From NCBI RefSeq assembly GCF_904849725.1, contig NC_058522.1, forward strand, positions 197,019,986 to 197,083,985: 64,000 nucleotides of DNA. Direction: 5' to 3'. The notes under the pieces are model-generated. The model did not search any database and was not told the origin of the DNA. It saw only the letters and a program-made list of their open reading frames with translations. Every line of letters starts with the position of its first letter. Position 1 is the first letter of the stretch. This document shows positions 46,426 through 59,114 of this stretch, one piece after another. Position numbers and translations under genes: made by a program. This stretch comes from Hordeum vulgare subsp. vulgare. Taxonomy: Eukaryota > Streptophyta > Magnoliopsida > Poales > Poaceae.

Positions 46426-48040
46426 TGTGTGTCACACCCCCAAAAAATTAATGATATTTCTATAAAATAAAAAATTGCCTAGAATAAAAAAATTGAGAAA
46501 TAATTTACTTCATGACTCTTTTCAGAATACTCTTTCGAAAATTTGTTCCTTTCAAGTGGCATTTTAAATATAATTTATTCCTTGAGCCCTTGCACGTGAC
46601 CATTTTTAATTCTTTCTTTAATTAAATAGGGATATCATTTTGGCCATGTTTATTTAATATGTGAATTTCTGGGTTTTCAATTGATTTTTGAAACACTCCT
46701 TTTTCCATTTATAAAAATTCTTCCCCAAGTAAATGTTTTTGAAAATTATGTTGTAACCTGAGTGCTTGCATCAAAACATTTCTTTTCTTATAACAAATTC
46801 ATTGGTGGTTTTGTTTTTCAATATTTTTGCCAAGGTTTCTTATATTCAAAAATGACTTCTATTTCCTTTAAGGGCCTATTTTAGACTACAACCTTTATAT
46901 AATTTTTTCTAAAAATGGTAAAAAAAATTGTAACTGACAGGTGATGTGCCTGGATCATATTTTTGTAAAAACACATCCAAGTGTTTTGGGAAATTTGAGT
47001 GATTAACTCCTTTTCTCTTCTGGCCAAAACTAGGGTTTATACTACAAACCCTAGATATATTCTCTAAAAAATTCTATCAGAATTTGAGGATGCCAAGCAG
47101 TGCATGGGATTAATTGTTATGCAAAAACCCAACCTTGTGATTTGAAAAAACTTAGCAAAACAACCATTTTTCTTTTCTGGTCTAGTTTAGTACTTTGTAC
47201 TAGAACCATATTTTTCATAACTCTGATTGCCTTAAGATTTCGCATGCTTGTGTAACACCCTAACAAAATTTTAACTCCGGGAGATGAGCCCCATTGGATA
47301 ATTTGAAATGCATGTGATATTAGCACCAACTTTGTGGCAAAAAATGATTTTTTTCTAACAATTTCATTACCAAGTTTTTCGTTTTGCCAATCTAACTTGA
47401 TCATCTTGACTAACACCTCGAGAGACCCTGATCTGGAGCATTGGGTTGACATCAAAGCTAATTAGAAGCCTCTCGCATTTCATCAACCACCTATTTGGGA
47501 TTGTTTTTAATTTGCACTTTAGAGTTGTTTCCCCAGCCAAACCACATGTCCTGCAGCCCTCCCCTTGCCCGTAACCTAACCCTGCTAAAGGCTAGCAGCC
47601 CTGGAGTCCAATTGATGGTGCCTAGCAATTCATGGAGCAGGTGGCGTGCGTGCTCTAGGCGTGACCAGAGCGCAAGTTTTGCACGCGCTCCCCCGAGCTG
47701 TCGTGTCCCTACCTGTGCCTCTTGCCAGCCCGCACACCCGTGTCAAGTCCGATATGTATTCCACTCCCTGTTTTGCTCTGCCGCAGTCTCTGCCATGATG
47801 AAGCATGGCTGGCACCGGCAAAGCCGCTGCGGCCGACGTCCCATGCTTCTGCTCTACCATGGCAGCATCGCCCAAACACGCTCCGAGCACTACCTAACCC
47901 CTTGGACAACCCCTGCGTCGTTTCCCAGCACCTGCTGTACCCGTTGAGCCCGTGTCGCCGCCCTGCTGCTCCACTGCCGTTGGCAGAAGCTTCCACCATC
48001 AAGCCTATCCAAATGCTTCGGCAAGCTACCTCAAGCCAAC

Positions 48041-48048
48041 TATAAGAA
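48041..48048 (+). promoter_or_regulatory. TATA box of the LARD 3' LTR
   Basis: TATAAGAA, same context as 40033-40040. Confidence 0.6.
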
Positions 48049-49053
48049 GGAGCCCCGATCACCTTGAGCATCAGGAAACCTTCTTTGAGCACAGCTAGGG
48101 CGGCGACCCTGCTCCCCTCTGACCGCTTCGACCGCCACAATCTTCCGGTGAGATTCGCCACAGCCAAAGCCCCTAACCTCACCCCACCCCACCAGCTACA
48201 CTCCCCTGATTCCTATGAAGCTATGGCCCCACTCAGACTCGATGCGGAGCCACCGTAGGCCAAACCCAGCAGAACCGAAGATCCCTTCCATCGTTGTTGG
48301 AGCTCCGCCCAGCCTCGAGCTCCGTCGCACCCCTAGCCTCCAAAAAAGGATGTGACATCTTTCCCTGAACATGTGCATATCCGGAGCACGTCGTGGGGTG
48401 CCCTGTGCCGCCGATGAGCCTTGCCGGACCTCGCCTCTGTCCCTCCGAGGCACGCACGGGAGGTGGAGGATGAATTCGACAGCTGGCCCCCACCTGTCGG
48501 TGAGAGAGGCATCGCTAGCCTACGGGTGCATCTTCCTCACAGGTAAGCACCTTCATGCGGGTACGTCTTCAATTCTGGAAGGCATATTCCTCCTCGAACC
48601 GTGTCTTGACCGATTCTTCTTAAAAATAGAATTAAACACAAACTTAAAATGGCCTTAACTTTTCATAGAAAACTCCAAATTGACTGATTCTTTTTCCTAC
48701 CTCTTCCAAATTTCCTCTAGTTTATTTACATATTTATTTCAAAAGTATTCAAACAACTTTTTTGTGTTGTTTTGTGTTTGTGTGTTAATTCAAATATTTT
48801 CAAAATAGGATTTTGGAGAGAGGAGACTTACTTCAAGATTTTGGGGTACACCTCACCCTCCTCAACTCCAAATGCAGGCATCTTGAAATCTAATTTGCAT
48901 AAAGTGGTGTGATGTTTGTTGTGGTGCATCTATTCCATGATTTTATAATATGTTAATAAAAATACGCATGAAACCATACCTTGCATAAGAGCATGTGATG
49001 GATATGATTGTTTCTAAGTTTGTGGAATGCAAGTGGTGAGTGGTTACTGCCTC

Positions 49054-52000
49054 TATCACATCCCTAGCCCCTTTGATGCTTAGCAAGATTATGCTCATAT
49101 TTTTTTCTTGCATTTAAAAGTGAAAATGGAAATCAAAGAGAGAAACCCTAGCAACCCTATATTCAAAATAATTATAAGTTGTGACAAATCAATGAACCCA
49201 AAATGGCCTTCATAAAACTCCATCATTTTTGATAAATATTGGAAACAACCATTCAGGGGTGGATTTCTTTTTAAAAATACTTCTGGTATTTTATTTGAAA
49301 CGCAAAACACACTGAAATAAATTATATATTTGATTTCAAATATTTCAGAGTTTCATAAAATGTTGAAAACTTTATGTGGGTGTCGAAATATTCCAAATAA
49401 CACCCCAACATTATTAATACTATTTTATACATAGTTTGGAGCCAAAAATAAAATGAAACAAATGTCAGAAAGAATAAAACAGAAACACAAAAGAAAAGAA
49501 ATAAGAAAAATCCTAGCTAACGCTCACACCCAGCCCAGCTCCTCTCCCTTGTCGTCTTCCTCACGCCAGTCGGCAGCAGGAGGTGGCCGCTGCTCCCTCC
49601 GACGAGGCCACGCACCTGCATGCCTGCCTGGACCTCCCCGTCATGCTGGCAACGATGGATAAGCCTCCCGCTACCGTTCCCATCTTCTCCCCCTCTTCAC
49701 TCGCCCCCCTGTGTCTCTCTCTCTCGGCCGCCATTGGAGCGAGCACGGGCTCGAGGTAGCCGTTGCTCCAACCGTCCTCCCTTGCCTCTGAGCCGCGCAG
49801 AAGCTCTATAGTAACCTCCTAAAGCTCCCAAGAAAGTCGTAAGACGTCGAGAGACCTTGAGTCACCAGATGGCCGTCGTCTTCTTCCTCGGGCCGCAGTT
49901 GATCGCCGATGTCGTTCTCCCTCTCCAGGATGTCCCCGAGCACGTTTTCGATGCCTCTGCACTCCCCGTGAGGCCAGGGTGCTTTCCCCCTTGTTTTCCC
50001 CCTCGATCCCTTGCTCTAGGCCCCGATTCCACCGGAGCCCAACGAGATCCACCGTGGGAGCTCATCGCCGGTGACGCTCCGATGATCGGTTGGTCGATCT
50101 GATGCCACCCTTAGCCTCAGCGCGTTGCGTAGGTGGTGTAGGAGCCTAGGCCCGCGCGTGTTGAGCCCTGTAGCAGTGATCCCGATGATGCCCGAGCTCC
50201 GACAGCCGCCGAGCTCGTCGCCGGCGTCATCTCCGGCCATTTCACCCCTTGTAACTTGCAAAAATGGAACCGCGGGCGAGTGGCCATTCCCCTGGTGCCC
50301 TTCGCCGTCCTTTTGGTCGCCGGAGGAGCAAACCTGAAGCCCTCCGCCGTCCGTGGAGCCACCGACGGCTCTTCGCCGTGGGTTTGACCCCCAGCGCCGT
50401 TGGGTTGACTCCCCAGAGTCACTGGCAAGTGGGAACAGCCCCTGGCTATTTAAGGTTAAGCTAATAAAAATAATTAGTTAATTGAATTGCGAAACAGACA
50501 CTAACATGTGGGCCATCCCCTGTTAATGAACTAATTAACTTAAACTTTAATTAAAATCTGGCCAGAGTCACTAAACAGTGGGTCCCACTGGTCAGGTTTA
50601 CTTTCAGTTGCCAGTTGGACCTGCTGATGTCATGCTCATGCAGTAACTATATTTCTGTTTTAATATAATTCCAGAAAATGCTAACACTTTGGAAATTCAT
50701 AGAAAATTAAATATAACTCCAAATTTGACAAATCATATATGCAAATTGATCAGAAAAATTCAACGAACACAATGGTGCTACTTTCATGCATGACAAACAA
50801 AGTTATGAAATAGCATCAGGTCAAATCAATTAAATGAATATGATAAATATATTACTTCAAATAATATTTGAATTTGAATTCAAATCAGCATCACCCCAAA
50901 GGGTTGATAGCCACAATAGCTCATGCTAAATTTCATTTCATGCCATGATAATGCATCATATTGTTGCATATGAATGTTATTGATTGTTGCTATTATTTCG
51001 GTAGGCTCTTCCCTTCCAGATACGTCTGAATATCCGTCTGACAGATTTAATCCCTCTGTTGAGCAACATGGCAAGCACCCTTTTGGTCATCCCGATATAA
51101 TCCCATCTTCTTGCTCCTGCTCCCACTTATTACATTAGGACAAAGTATTTCAAATGCTTTACTTCGGTAGCTGAACCTATTCCTTTGCATGACCTATCAT
51201 CGTCACAGTAAATAGCCAGACCTTGCAACCTAGCATACCTGGTAGTTGCTTGAGCCATGTTGTGCTATTTCCTGCTATGCTTGCTATGCCTACAGTGGTG
51301 TCAGGTCTGTTTCATTTGGGTGATGAACAGGAAAGGATAAATGTGTTCTAGTGACAAAGGATATGTGTGGAACCTGATTTGGTAAAGGTACTGATGAAAG
51401 GCTATGTAGGAGTACATGGCGGGTTGTTTCATTGGAACCGTCCTTAGGAACCGAGTTACGTGTATGTAGTCCAAGACTAGTTACTACCACATGTTGGGCC
51501 CTGAAATATGACCCCGCTCGACTTATTAATCCCCTAGTACTCGGTCCTGGAGTTGCAAGTATTTTGTGGTGTTTATAGTCATGTTCGAGGCCGTGCATAG
51601 TGTTGACCTTAGAGGTGGGCTATCAAGCGATAGGTAGTGGCACGGTGTACCAAGGGGCACCCGGATGGTGGGCTTGGGAACCCTGCACACATCGTTTGGG
51701 GTCGTGGCGGAAACCTCGGCCGGACTTCCGTGCGGGTTGACCCTCAAATAGGCGATAGACCTGGACTAGGTATTGGTGTGGTTAACGGTCATGACCGACT
51801 CCCTCGCCGGGCTTCAGCTTGAAGGTTGCCGAGGTGCATGACGTGCACATGGCAATAAGTGGCGAGAGCGTGTGTGAAGAAGTACACCCCTGCAGTGTTA
51901 TGATCAATTCGAATAGTCGCGTCCGTGGAGATGGACTACTTGGAGACATATGTTGTCCATAGATAACTTTAATGGCTACTCATAAAAGTATCAAGATAAG

Positions 52001-53094
52001 CGTGAGTACCATGTATGGCACTTCTGTAGGGAGACGGAAAGGAGTTCATGATAGTGTATTGTTGTGGTGGTAGTGGACTCGTGTACGACTTATCAAAGTT
52101 GTTTAAATTAGTTAAAATTGTAGTTAGTCTAGCCAATACTCAAAGCTGGCTTGCTGCATGAAACACCACAACCCCCTTTGTGGATACCTATGCATGAGGA
52201 TATAGACCTCTCTAAAGTCTTGCTGAGTACTCTTGTACTCATGTTTGCTTAATAATTGTTGCAGAGAATACCCACGAGCCAACAGGTGGGTTCTTTCTAG
52301 ACATCGATGATGACAAGTAGCTGGTGTCCCAGCAACGACCTGGCCCCTTTCCGAAGGGATCTGTAGATAGTCAGGTTTTATGCCTTTTCCCTTCCATCTG
52401 TGTGTACTCAGATAGCTTTTATGCTTCCGTTAGTTTGTATAACTCCTCTTGTATGACTTGAGTGTTGGGTCATGTGACCCCTGCCTGTATGAACATATTA
52501 TGCAAGACTCTTCCGAGTCTTCTAAATAAACGATGTGTTGTTGTATGGTTATGTTGTGATGCCATTGTTGTATCTATGCATATCAAGTATGTCATGCGTA
52601 CGTGTGATGCACTATGATATGTATGGGACTCGATACCTAGTCGTATGCCCTTAGTAGCTCTCTATACAGAGAAATGCCCCTTTGTGATTCCATCGAGCCT
52701 TGGTAGTTCGCTAGTGCTCCGGACACATTGGTTGACCGGCATGTATCCTTCTTAGCTGATGTGTCTGTCCCTACGGGGAAATGTCACGCGGTATAATGTA
52801 GTCCTTGTAGATTTCTACAACTCATCTACACTCGCTGTTGACCAACACCTTCCTTGCTGGGTTATGTATGCCTGTCTCTGTACAGTCGAGCCACTTGAGT
52901 TTATGACTTGCTATGTCGACCCGGGTTTTTTGACATTGGAATGCTAGCTACACTAATGCATACATGAGTCAAAAGGCGCAAACGGTCCCGGCTAAGGTAA
53001 CGTGGCAGCCGTGGGGTTAACCGTGCGTGAGACCGCAAAGGGATGCAATGTTTTACCGGCTGGATTCCTATGGCTTAGGATCGGGGTCTCGACA
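49054..53094 (+). repeat. 5' LTR of the Tekay-type chromovirus
   Basis: Starts TATCACATCCC (TG changed to TA) and ends ...GGGGTCTCGACA. 4041 bp. The GC-rich part at 49510-50440 has chance ORFs on both strands. It carries about 80 bases near 50400-50480 that are absent from the 3' LTR. Confidence 0.9.
51905..51936 (+). promoter_or_regulatory. Conserved LTR block with near-perfect palindrome
   Basis: CAATTCGAATAGTCGCGTCC followed by GTGGAGATGGAC. One palindrome base differs from 61879-61890. Confidence 0.5.
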
Positions 53095-53098
53095 TTGT

Positions 53099-53111
53099 TC
53101 GTACCAGAGCC
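53099..53111 (+). other. Primer-binding site of the chromovirus (initiator tRNA-Met type)
   Basis: TCGTACCAGAGCC, 11 of 13 matches to TGGTATCAGAGCC, 4 bases after the LTR end. Confidence 0.75.
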
Positions 53112-53540
53112 TGACTAACTGTAGGATTACCAAGCCAAACTGGTCGAAGTTGAGTCTAGAATTGCTTTAGTTATATATAAGGGAATTGTTTGTGGAAGGG
53201 AACTTAAGATTCTTGCTTCTCTTCTCAAGTCATTCTATTCTGGCCATCCTCGTCTTTTCTACGATGACTAAGAACTAGGTTACTTATCTATCTCTTAGGA
53301 TCGCGTGTCACTATTCGTTAGATGGTAGGAAAACGGGTCGAGAGTTAATCCGAGTTTCTTTTTTTCCAAGGAAAACAAAATAAGTTTTGATGACCATGGA
53401 ATTGAACTTGAAAGTTGAGTGGTTATGCTATCCTATCTTTTGTGGGTTATCTCACAATTCTTTTGAGCATTTACAGATGTTATGCTGCCCAAATTTTATC
53501 TTCAAAGCTCTAACGCCTTTTGCATTACTCTCTATTTTAG
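53112..53540 (+). other. 5' leader of the chromovirus
   Basis: About 430 bases between PBS and the leader ORF. No ORF was recognised; packaging and dimerisation signals would be expected here, but I cannot point to one. Confidence 0.45.
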
Positions 53541-54311
53541 ATGCCTGACCGTCCTCGTCAGGTGGTCCGTCTGACTAGGTGCATTGATGTGCCGTGTCAC
53601 ACGGCCATGCTGGTTAGGATGATGTCAGTAGCCGGTTACCGCTGGTACCCAGAGTATATAGTGGAGGAGCAGTACCGGGATTTCAATCAGAGTCAGTACG
53701 TATGCACTGTTAGGGTATTCCCAGATTACCCTAGAGCGGAGGAGCCGATCGATTGGTCTTATGGATTGGGGGTTACTGTTGACATGGCGGTACAAGATGC
53801 TGCCTATTCAATGTTGACCATCATGAGAGCCAGACATGCACTGCTGCAGAATTCAGAGTTCTGCTATGTTCCCGCTTCACAGCCAAGAGAAGAAGGATAC
53901 CTTAGTGGGGTCTACTTTGATTCCTCTATGGAGGATCCGCTGCTGAAGTCCACCACTGAGATGTTAGAGAATAGAGACATAGATGCTCGTGCCCTTCGTA
54001 TGGAGCCCTACACTACTCGTGCCCGTTTGTCGACAACCTTGACACAGCTGGCACCTGTAGTTCAGACAGGGTATGGAGATATGGAGATGTTGAACCCCAT
54101 TAGGACCCATCTTCCAGCTCATGTTGACTAGCCTGCTATAGGAGGAGTTATCCCTCTTCGGGGACCTCTACTACCACCAGTCAGGGGACCAAGGCCACAC
54201 CCATGTCCTTACGGTTCCCAGGGGTCCCAGGCTCGAGTATTTCCTGATCCGCAGGTTGATCTCCTAGGCCATGGAGGCAACCTTTATGAGATGTTTTATG
54301 CGGATGCTTGA
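53541..54311 (+). pseudogene. Leader ORF upstream of gag (putative dsRBD-like protein), one in-frame TAG
   Basis: The ATG at 53541 opens 196 codons to a TAG at 54129-54131. The same frame continues with a Pro/Gly-rich tail (GGVIPLRGPLLPPVRGP ...) to a TGA at 54309-54311, 771 nt in all. Order of motifs: WYPEYIVEEQYRD (residues about 36-48), a strand YVCTVRVF (53-60), a turn, then GLGVTVDMAVQDAAYSML (74-91) and FCYVPASQ (109-116), then an acidic helical part. P-x-Y, V-x-V, G-x-G-x-(S/T) and A-x3-AA in this order recall the dsRNA-binding domain. I do not know a named family. Related relics are at 44787-45533 and perhaps 4569-5339. It lies between PBS and gag. It could act in RNA packaging or silencing suppression; this is inference. 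Confidence 0.6.
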
Positions 54312-54658
54312 ACCCGTGAGTGGAAGAGTAGTATGGTAGTAGTTGTACTTCCACAGTCCTGTGTGTCTTGTGGAGTATGACTATGTCGTGAAATGAGTTC
54401 CAGAGGCATAGATAAATAATGTATAGGAAGCTTGGAAAGCCTCTGATGAGTAGTATCATCTTTTCAGTAGTTTGCTCTTCGGTTTAAGGTCGTACCGAAC
54501 TATGTAATGGTGTGTATGAACCATGGTGTATATATAGCAGTTGCTTGTTACCATGTTGTTCGGATGTTCATTTCCGCATTCCATGTATTCAGTGTATTCT
54601 TAATCTATAGTTAGTATTGATGTTGATATTAGTCTAAGCTGTGAGTTTGTTTGCTAGG
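54312..54658 (+). other. Spacer between leader ORF and gag
   Basis: Non-coding, about 350 bases. No splice or promoter signal is clear, so how gag would be translated from the same RNA is open. Confidence 0.4.
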
Positions 54659-55690
54659 ATGGTGTTTACCAGGCTCAACCGTGCCCCTACCCATGAGCAG
54701 GGAGAAGGTAGTCAAGCAGCACAGGAGGAACTACCTCACCCGCCTTCTCTGCCGGAAGTTATGCTTGAGGCAGAAAGAAACAAGCGAGAGACCAACAGTC
54801 TGCTAGAACGTATTGAGAAAAACACGGCTCGTCACCCGCGAAATGATGCAGTGTCCCTCAATGACTTTATGAAGCTGAATCCCCCGAAGTTTCATCACTC
54901 CGTCGATCTTCTCGACGCTAATGATTGGTTGTGCAGTATATCGCGCAAGATACGCTCCGCAAATGTTTCTCAGGCTGACAAGGTGACCTTTGTTGTGTAC
55001 TTCCTGGAAGGCCCCACTAATCTGTTGTGGGAGAATTTTGAAGCTATGTGTCGTGCCGGACCAACAGCCACATGGGCAGATTTCAGTGCAGACTTCCGAC
55101 TGCACCACATCCCAGAGGGTCTGATGGACCATAAGAGAGAGGAATTATGTGCCTTCACCTAGGGAAAGTTGACCATGGATGCTTATAGCCGCGAGTTCGG
55201 TAATCTCGCTCACTACGCAACTGAAGAGGTGTCAACTGATGCCAAGAAGCAAGCAAGATTCCGCAAGGGTCTGAGCCCCGATCTTCGTCGTGACCTCGAC
55301 CTTCATGAATGTACAAGTTTTCAAGCTCTTGTCAACAAGGCGATCAGAGCCGAGACTGGTCATACCGAATATGAAGCCACAAAGAAGCACTCTTGCGATT
55401 CGGGCTCCTCATCTGGTTCCGTGTTTTCGAAACGCAGGTTGTGGGTCCCAAATAGCTCTCTGCCGCCAAGATATACACCGAGGCCATCCTATGTGGCGCC
55501 TCAGGCGAACCAGACCAACCCTCCAGCAAAGACCTATGATGGTCCAGCTAGCAATGTTGCACCACGTGCCAATCAGGTGATCTGTTACAAGTGTGGATAA
55601 CTAGGGCACTACTCACGAGAGTGTCCCCAGAATATAGGTGGCAAGCAACCTGGAAAGTCCGTTGGGCAAGGCAAGTCGAGCAAAGCTTAT
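54659..55690 (+). pseudogene. gag: Gag of the chromovirus
   Basis: The ATG at 54659 starts MVFTRLNRAPTHEQGEG. One frame runs through the capsid-like region (LNDFMKLNPPKFHHSVDLLD, ANDWLCSISRKIR, LEGPTNLLWENFEAMC). After TAG at 55160 it continues with TMDAYSREFGNLAHYATEEV and VNKAIRAETGHTEYEA. The zinc knuckle reads CYKCG, stop, LGHYSREC; the stop (TAA, 55598-55600) stands where Gln is usual. Apart from these two stops the frame is intact. Gag packages RNA; its frame leads into protease. Confidence 0.88.
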
Positions 55691-56150
55691 TATGTGAAGC
55701 CAACTCCTACGCGTGGCCACGTGATTTATGTCTCAGCAGAAGAAGTTGCAGAGGATCCTAACGTCATATTGGGTACGCTCCTTGTCAATCATCACCCAGC
55801 GTCTATTTTTTTGACATTGGGTCATCTCATTCCTTCATTTCCGAAAGTTATGCGCACTTGCATAACATGTCCTTTTGTGATATGCCAATCCCATTAGTTG
55901 TTCAAACCCCTCGTAGCAAGTGGCAAACTTCTAGGATAAGTTATGACAATGAAATCCTAGTAGATAAGCTAGGTTTTCTAGCATCATTGATAGCCCTGAA
56001 ATCCTCAGATATCAATATCATCTTGGGTATGGACTGGATGTCAGATCATTATGCCAAGATTGATACCCATTCTAGGAATGTTCAGCTTACCCATCCCTTG
56101 GGTGAGATAGTTAATGTCTCAACTCGAGTTTCCAAATGCCAACTCTATTC
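55691..56150 (+). pseudogene. pol: Protease of the chromovirus, frameshifted
   Basis: The gag frame continues to [20 protein letters not shown], then is lost in a T-run near 55808. The next frame gives [18 protein letters not shown], with DIGS at the active site where D-S-G-A is usual, then [19 protein letters not shown] as the C-terminal block. One small insertion or deletion thus breaks it. It would process Gag-Pol. Confidence 0.82.
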
Positions 56151-57450
56151 CCTCAATGCTAATCCTCTTCCAGAACATCAATATATTCCGCTACTCCGTG
56201 ACTTCCCGGATGTTTTTCCAGAAGAACTGCTAGGAATTCCATCTGACAGGGATGTGGAGTTTGTGATAGACCTTGTTCCGGGAACTATCCCAATAGCCAG
56301 AAGACCCTATAAGATGGCACCCTTGGAGCTAGCCAAACTTAAGAAGCAACTAGATGAGGCCTTGAATAAAGGTTTCATTCGTCCTAGCTCTTCCACTTGG
56401 GCTTGTCCCATCCTCTTCGTTAAGAAGACAGATGGAACGGACCGGATGGTTGTACATTATCGACGAGTTAACCTGGTCACCATAAAGAATAAGTATCCGC
56501 TCCCAAGGATCAACGATTTGTATTATCAGCTTGCTGGATCCCCAGTCTTCTCCAAAATTTATTTGAGGTTGGGTTACCATCAAATCAAGATCAAGAACGG
56601 GGACATTCCAAAAACGGCCTTTGTCAGTCGTTATGGCCAATACGAGTACACCGTCATGTCCTTTGGTTTAACCAATGCCCCAACCACCTTCTCTCGCTTG
56701 ATGAATTCAATCTTCGCGGAGTATTTGGATAAATTCGTCGTGGTATACCTCGATGATATTATCATCTACCCGAAGAACGAACAGGAACATGCCAAGCATC
56801 TGAGGCTGGTATTGATGAAACTTCGAGAGCATCGCCTTTATGCCAATTTTTCAAAATGTGAATTCTCGTTACGAGAAGTGACCTATCTAGGCCATGTAAT
56901 CTCTGGTAAGGGTATTGCACTCAATCTCGAGAGAGTTCAGGTTGTCCTTGATTGGACTCAACCTGAATCGGTTAAGCAATTTAGGAGTTTTCTTGGACTA
57001 GCGAGCTACTGTCGCCGCTTTGTCAAGAACTTCTACAAGGTTGCAAAGCCTCTAACTGAACTCCTCAAGAAAGATAAAAAGTTCGAGTGGAGACCATAGT
57101 GTGAGCATAGCTTCCAGGAACTGAAAAGATGCCTTACTTCCTCACCCATGTTGCTACCACCAGATTTCTCTAAGGACTTTGTTATCCATTGCGACGCCTC
57201 GCAAGAAGGATTAGGTTGCATTCTCATGCAGGATCGTCATGTGATTTCATACGCATCTCGACACTTGCGTCCACATGAGGATAATTATCCCACACATGAT
57301 CTTGAGCTTGCAACTATAGTCCATGCACTTAAAACCTGGCGAGATTACCTTCTTCGTAATCATTGTGAAATATTCACTCATCACCATAGTCTGAAATATA
57401 TCTTCACCCAGCCGGTTTCAATCTCAAGCAAAGAAGGTGGGTTGAGTTGA
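56151..57450 (+). pseudogene. pol: Reverse transcriptase and RNase H of the chromovirus
   Basis: A long open frame (from 55858 to a TAG at 57097) has [75 protein letters not shown] and the polymerase motif YLDD at about 56749. After the TAG, RNase H reads [19 protein letters not shown] and [17 protein letters not shown]. It then has [11 protein letters not shown], where related elements have T-D-H-K; the catalytic Asp is changed to His. A frame change near 57445 leads to integrase. Confidence 0.9.
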
Positions 57451-59080
57451 TCTCAGATTACGACTTAAGGATAACTCACACCCCGGCGAAGGCCAATGTT
57501 ATGGCAGATGCACTAAGTCGTAAGTCCCGTTGTAACAATCTGATGCTACAACGAGGTCAACCACATCTCTATGAGGAATTTCAGAAGTTAAATCTTCACA
57601 TTGTTCCTCAAGGATTCCTTTCTAACCTGGTGGCGAAACCTAATCGTAGGTTTCAAATAATAGCTGGCCAAAGGCATGATAAGGGTATATCATGGATCAA
57701 GCAGAATATCATTAGCAGAAACGCTAAGGAATTCTCCATGAATGATCAAGATGTTGTGTTTTTCCAGAACCGATTAGTGGTTCCTAAGAATCCACATCTG
57801 AGGCAGTTGATCCTTAAGGAGGCTCATGATTCTCCTCTGACCGTTCATCCTGGTAGTACTAACATATATCAGGACCTACGCCAGAGGTTTTGGTGGACTA
57901 GGATGAAGAGAGAAATTGCTGAGTTCGTTGCGAACTGCGACGTTTGTCTTCGAGTTAAGGCAGAACATCAAAGGCCTACTGGCTCTTTTCAACCTTTAGT
58001 TATTCCTGAATGCAAATGGCATAAAGTCAGTATGGATTTCATCACTGGATTTCCCAAGACCAAGAAAGGAAATAATGCTATGTTTGTGGTCATTGACCGT
58101 CTTTCCAAAGTAGCTCATTTTCTTCCAGTTCGTGAGAGTATAACAGCTAGTCAGCTAGCAGAATTATATATCTCTCGAATAGTGTCTCTTCATGGTGTTT
58201 CTGTGGACATTAACTCAGATCGTGGAAGATTTTTTACTTTTCGTTTCTGGGAAAGCTTTCAGAATGCCATGGGGACTCACCTATCTTTTAGCACTTCTTT
58301 ACATCCTCAATCAAGTGGTCAAGTAGAAAGAGTGAATCATATCCTAGAGGATATGCTTCGAGCTTGTGTTATATCGTTCGGTATGAATTTTGAGAAGTGC
58401 CTTCCATTCGCCGAATTTGCTTATAACAATAGTTATTAATCAAGCTTGGGCAAAGCCCCTTTTGAAGTTCTTTATAGACGAAGATGTTGAACACCTCTTA
58501 ATTGGTCAGAAACCGAACAGAGGAAACTCTTTGGTCCGGATATGATCCAGGAAGCAGAAGACCAAGTTCGCATTATTCGTGAAAAGTTCAAAACAGCGCA
58601 GTCTCGTCAAAAGAGCCAATATGATCGTCATCATAAGGCTGTGACCTTTGAAGTTGAGGAGAAGGCTTACCTTCGGGTTACACCTTTGAAGGGTAGCCAT
58701 CGTTTCGGTATCAAAGGCAAATTAGCTCCTAGTTACATTGGTCCTTTTTGCATCCTTGCCGAACGAGGAGAAGTTGCCTACGAGTTAAAACTTCCTCCGC
58801 ATGTTTCAAGGTTCATGATGTATACCACGTCTCGCAACTCACGCATTGCTTTTCGGATCCTATCCGTGAAGTGGACCACGAAACGATTGATCTCCAAGAT
58901 AACCTTTCATACCGAGAATACCATGTTCGTATTCTTGATCAAGCTGAGCGGACCACTCGACGTCGAAACCTCAAGTTTCTTAAAGTTCAATGGTCAAATC
59001 ATTCTGAAAAATAGGCAACATGGGAAAGAGAGGACCGTCTTAGACTTGAGTATCCCACACTATTCCTGATGACTTCCAAA
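57447..59080 (+). pseudogene. pol: Integrase with C-terminal chromodomain-like region
   Basis: The frame opens ISDYDLRITHTPAKANVMAD then ALSRKS, the end of RNase H. Zinc-binding HPGSTNIYQDL ... CDVCLRVK follows, and a DDE core at VSMDFITGFPK, INSDRGRFF and GQVERVNHILED, all three acidic residues kept. After TAA at 58437 the same frame continues with PFEVLYRRRC, LNWSETEQRKLFGPDMIQEA and FGIKGKLAPSYIGPF. From about 58820 another frame gives HDVYHVSQLTHC and VRILDQAERTTRRRNLKFLK then VQWSNHSE, the chromodomain-like end of Tekay elements. Chromodomains are thought to guide insertion to particular chromatin. Confidence 0.87.
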
Positions 59081-59100
59081 TCTCGGGACGAGATTCTTTT

Positions 59101-59113
59101 GAGTGGGGGTGAG
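59101..59113 (+). other. Polypurine tract of the chromovirus
   Basis: GAGTGGGGGTGAG, directly before the 3' LTR at 59115. Confidence 0.75.
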
Positions 59114-59114
59114 T

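Noticed and set aside
47495..47947. A 150-residue plus-strand ORF
   Set aside because: It is within the GC-rich part of the LARD 3' LTR; the same place in the 5' LTR (39542-39892) has a different, shorter frame. No domain was recognised.
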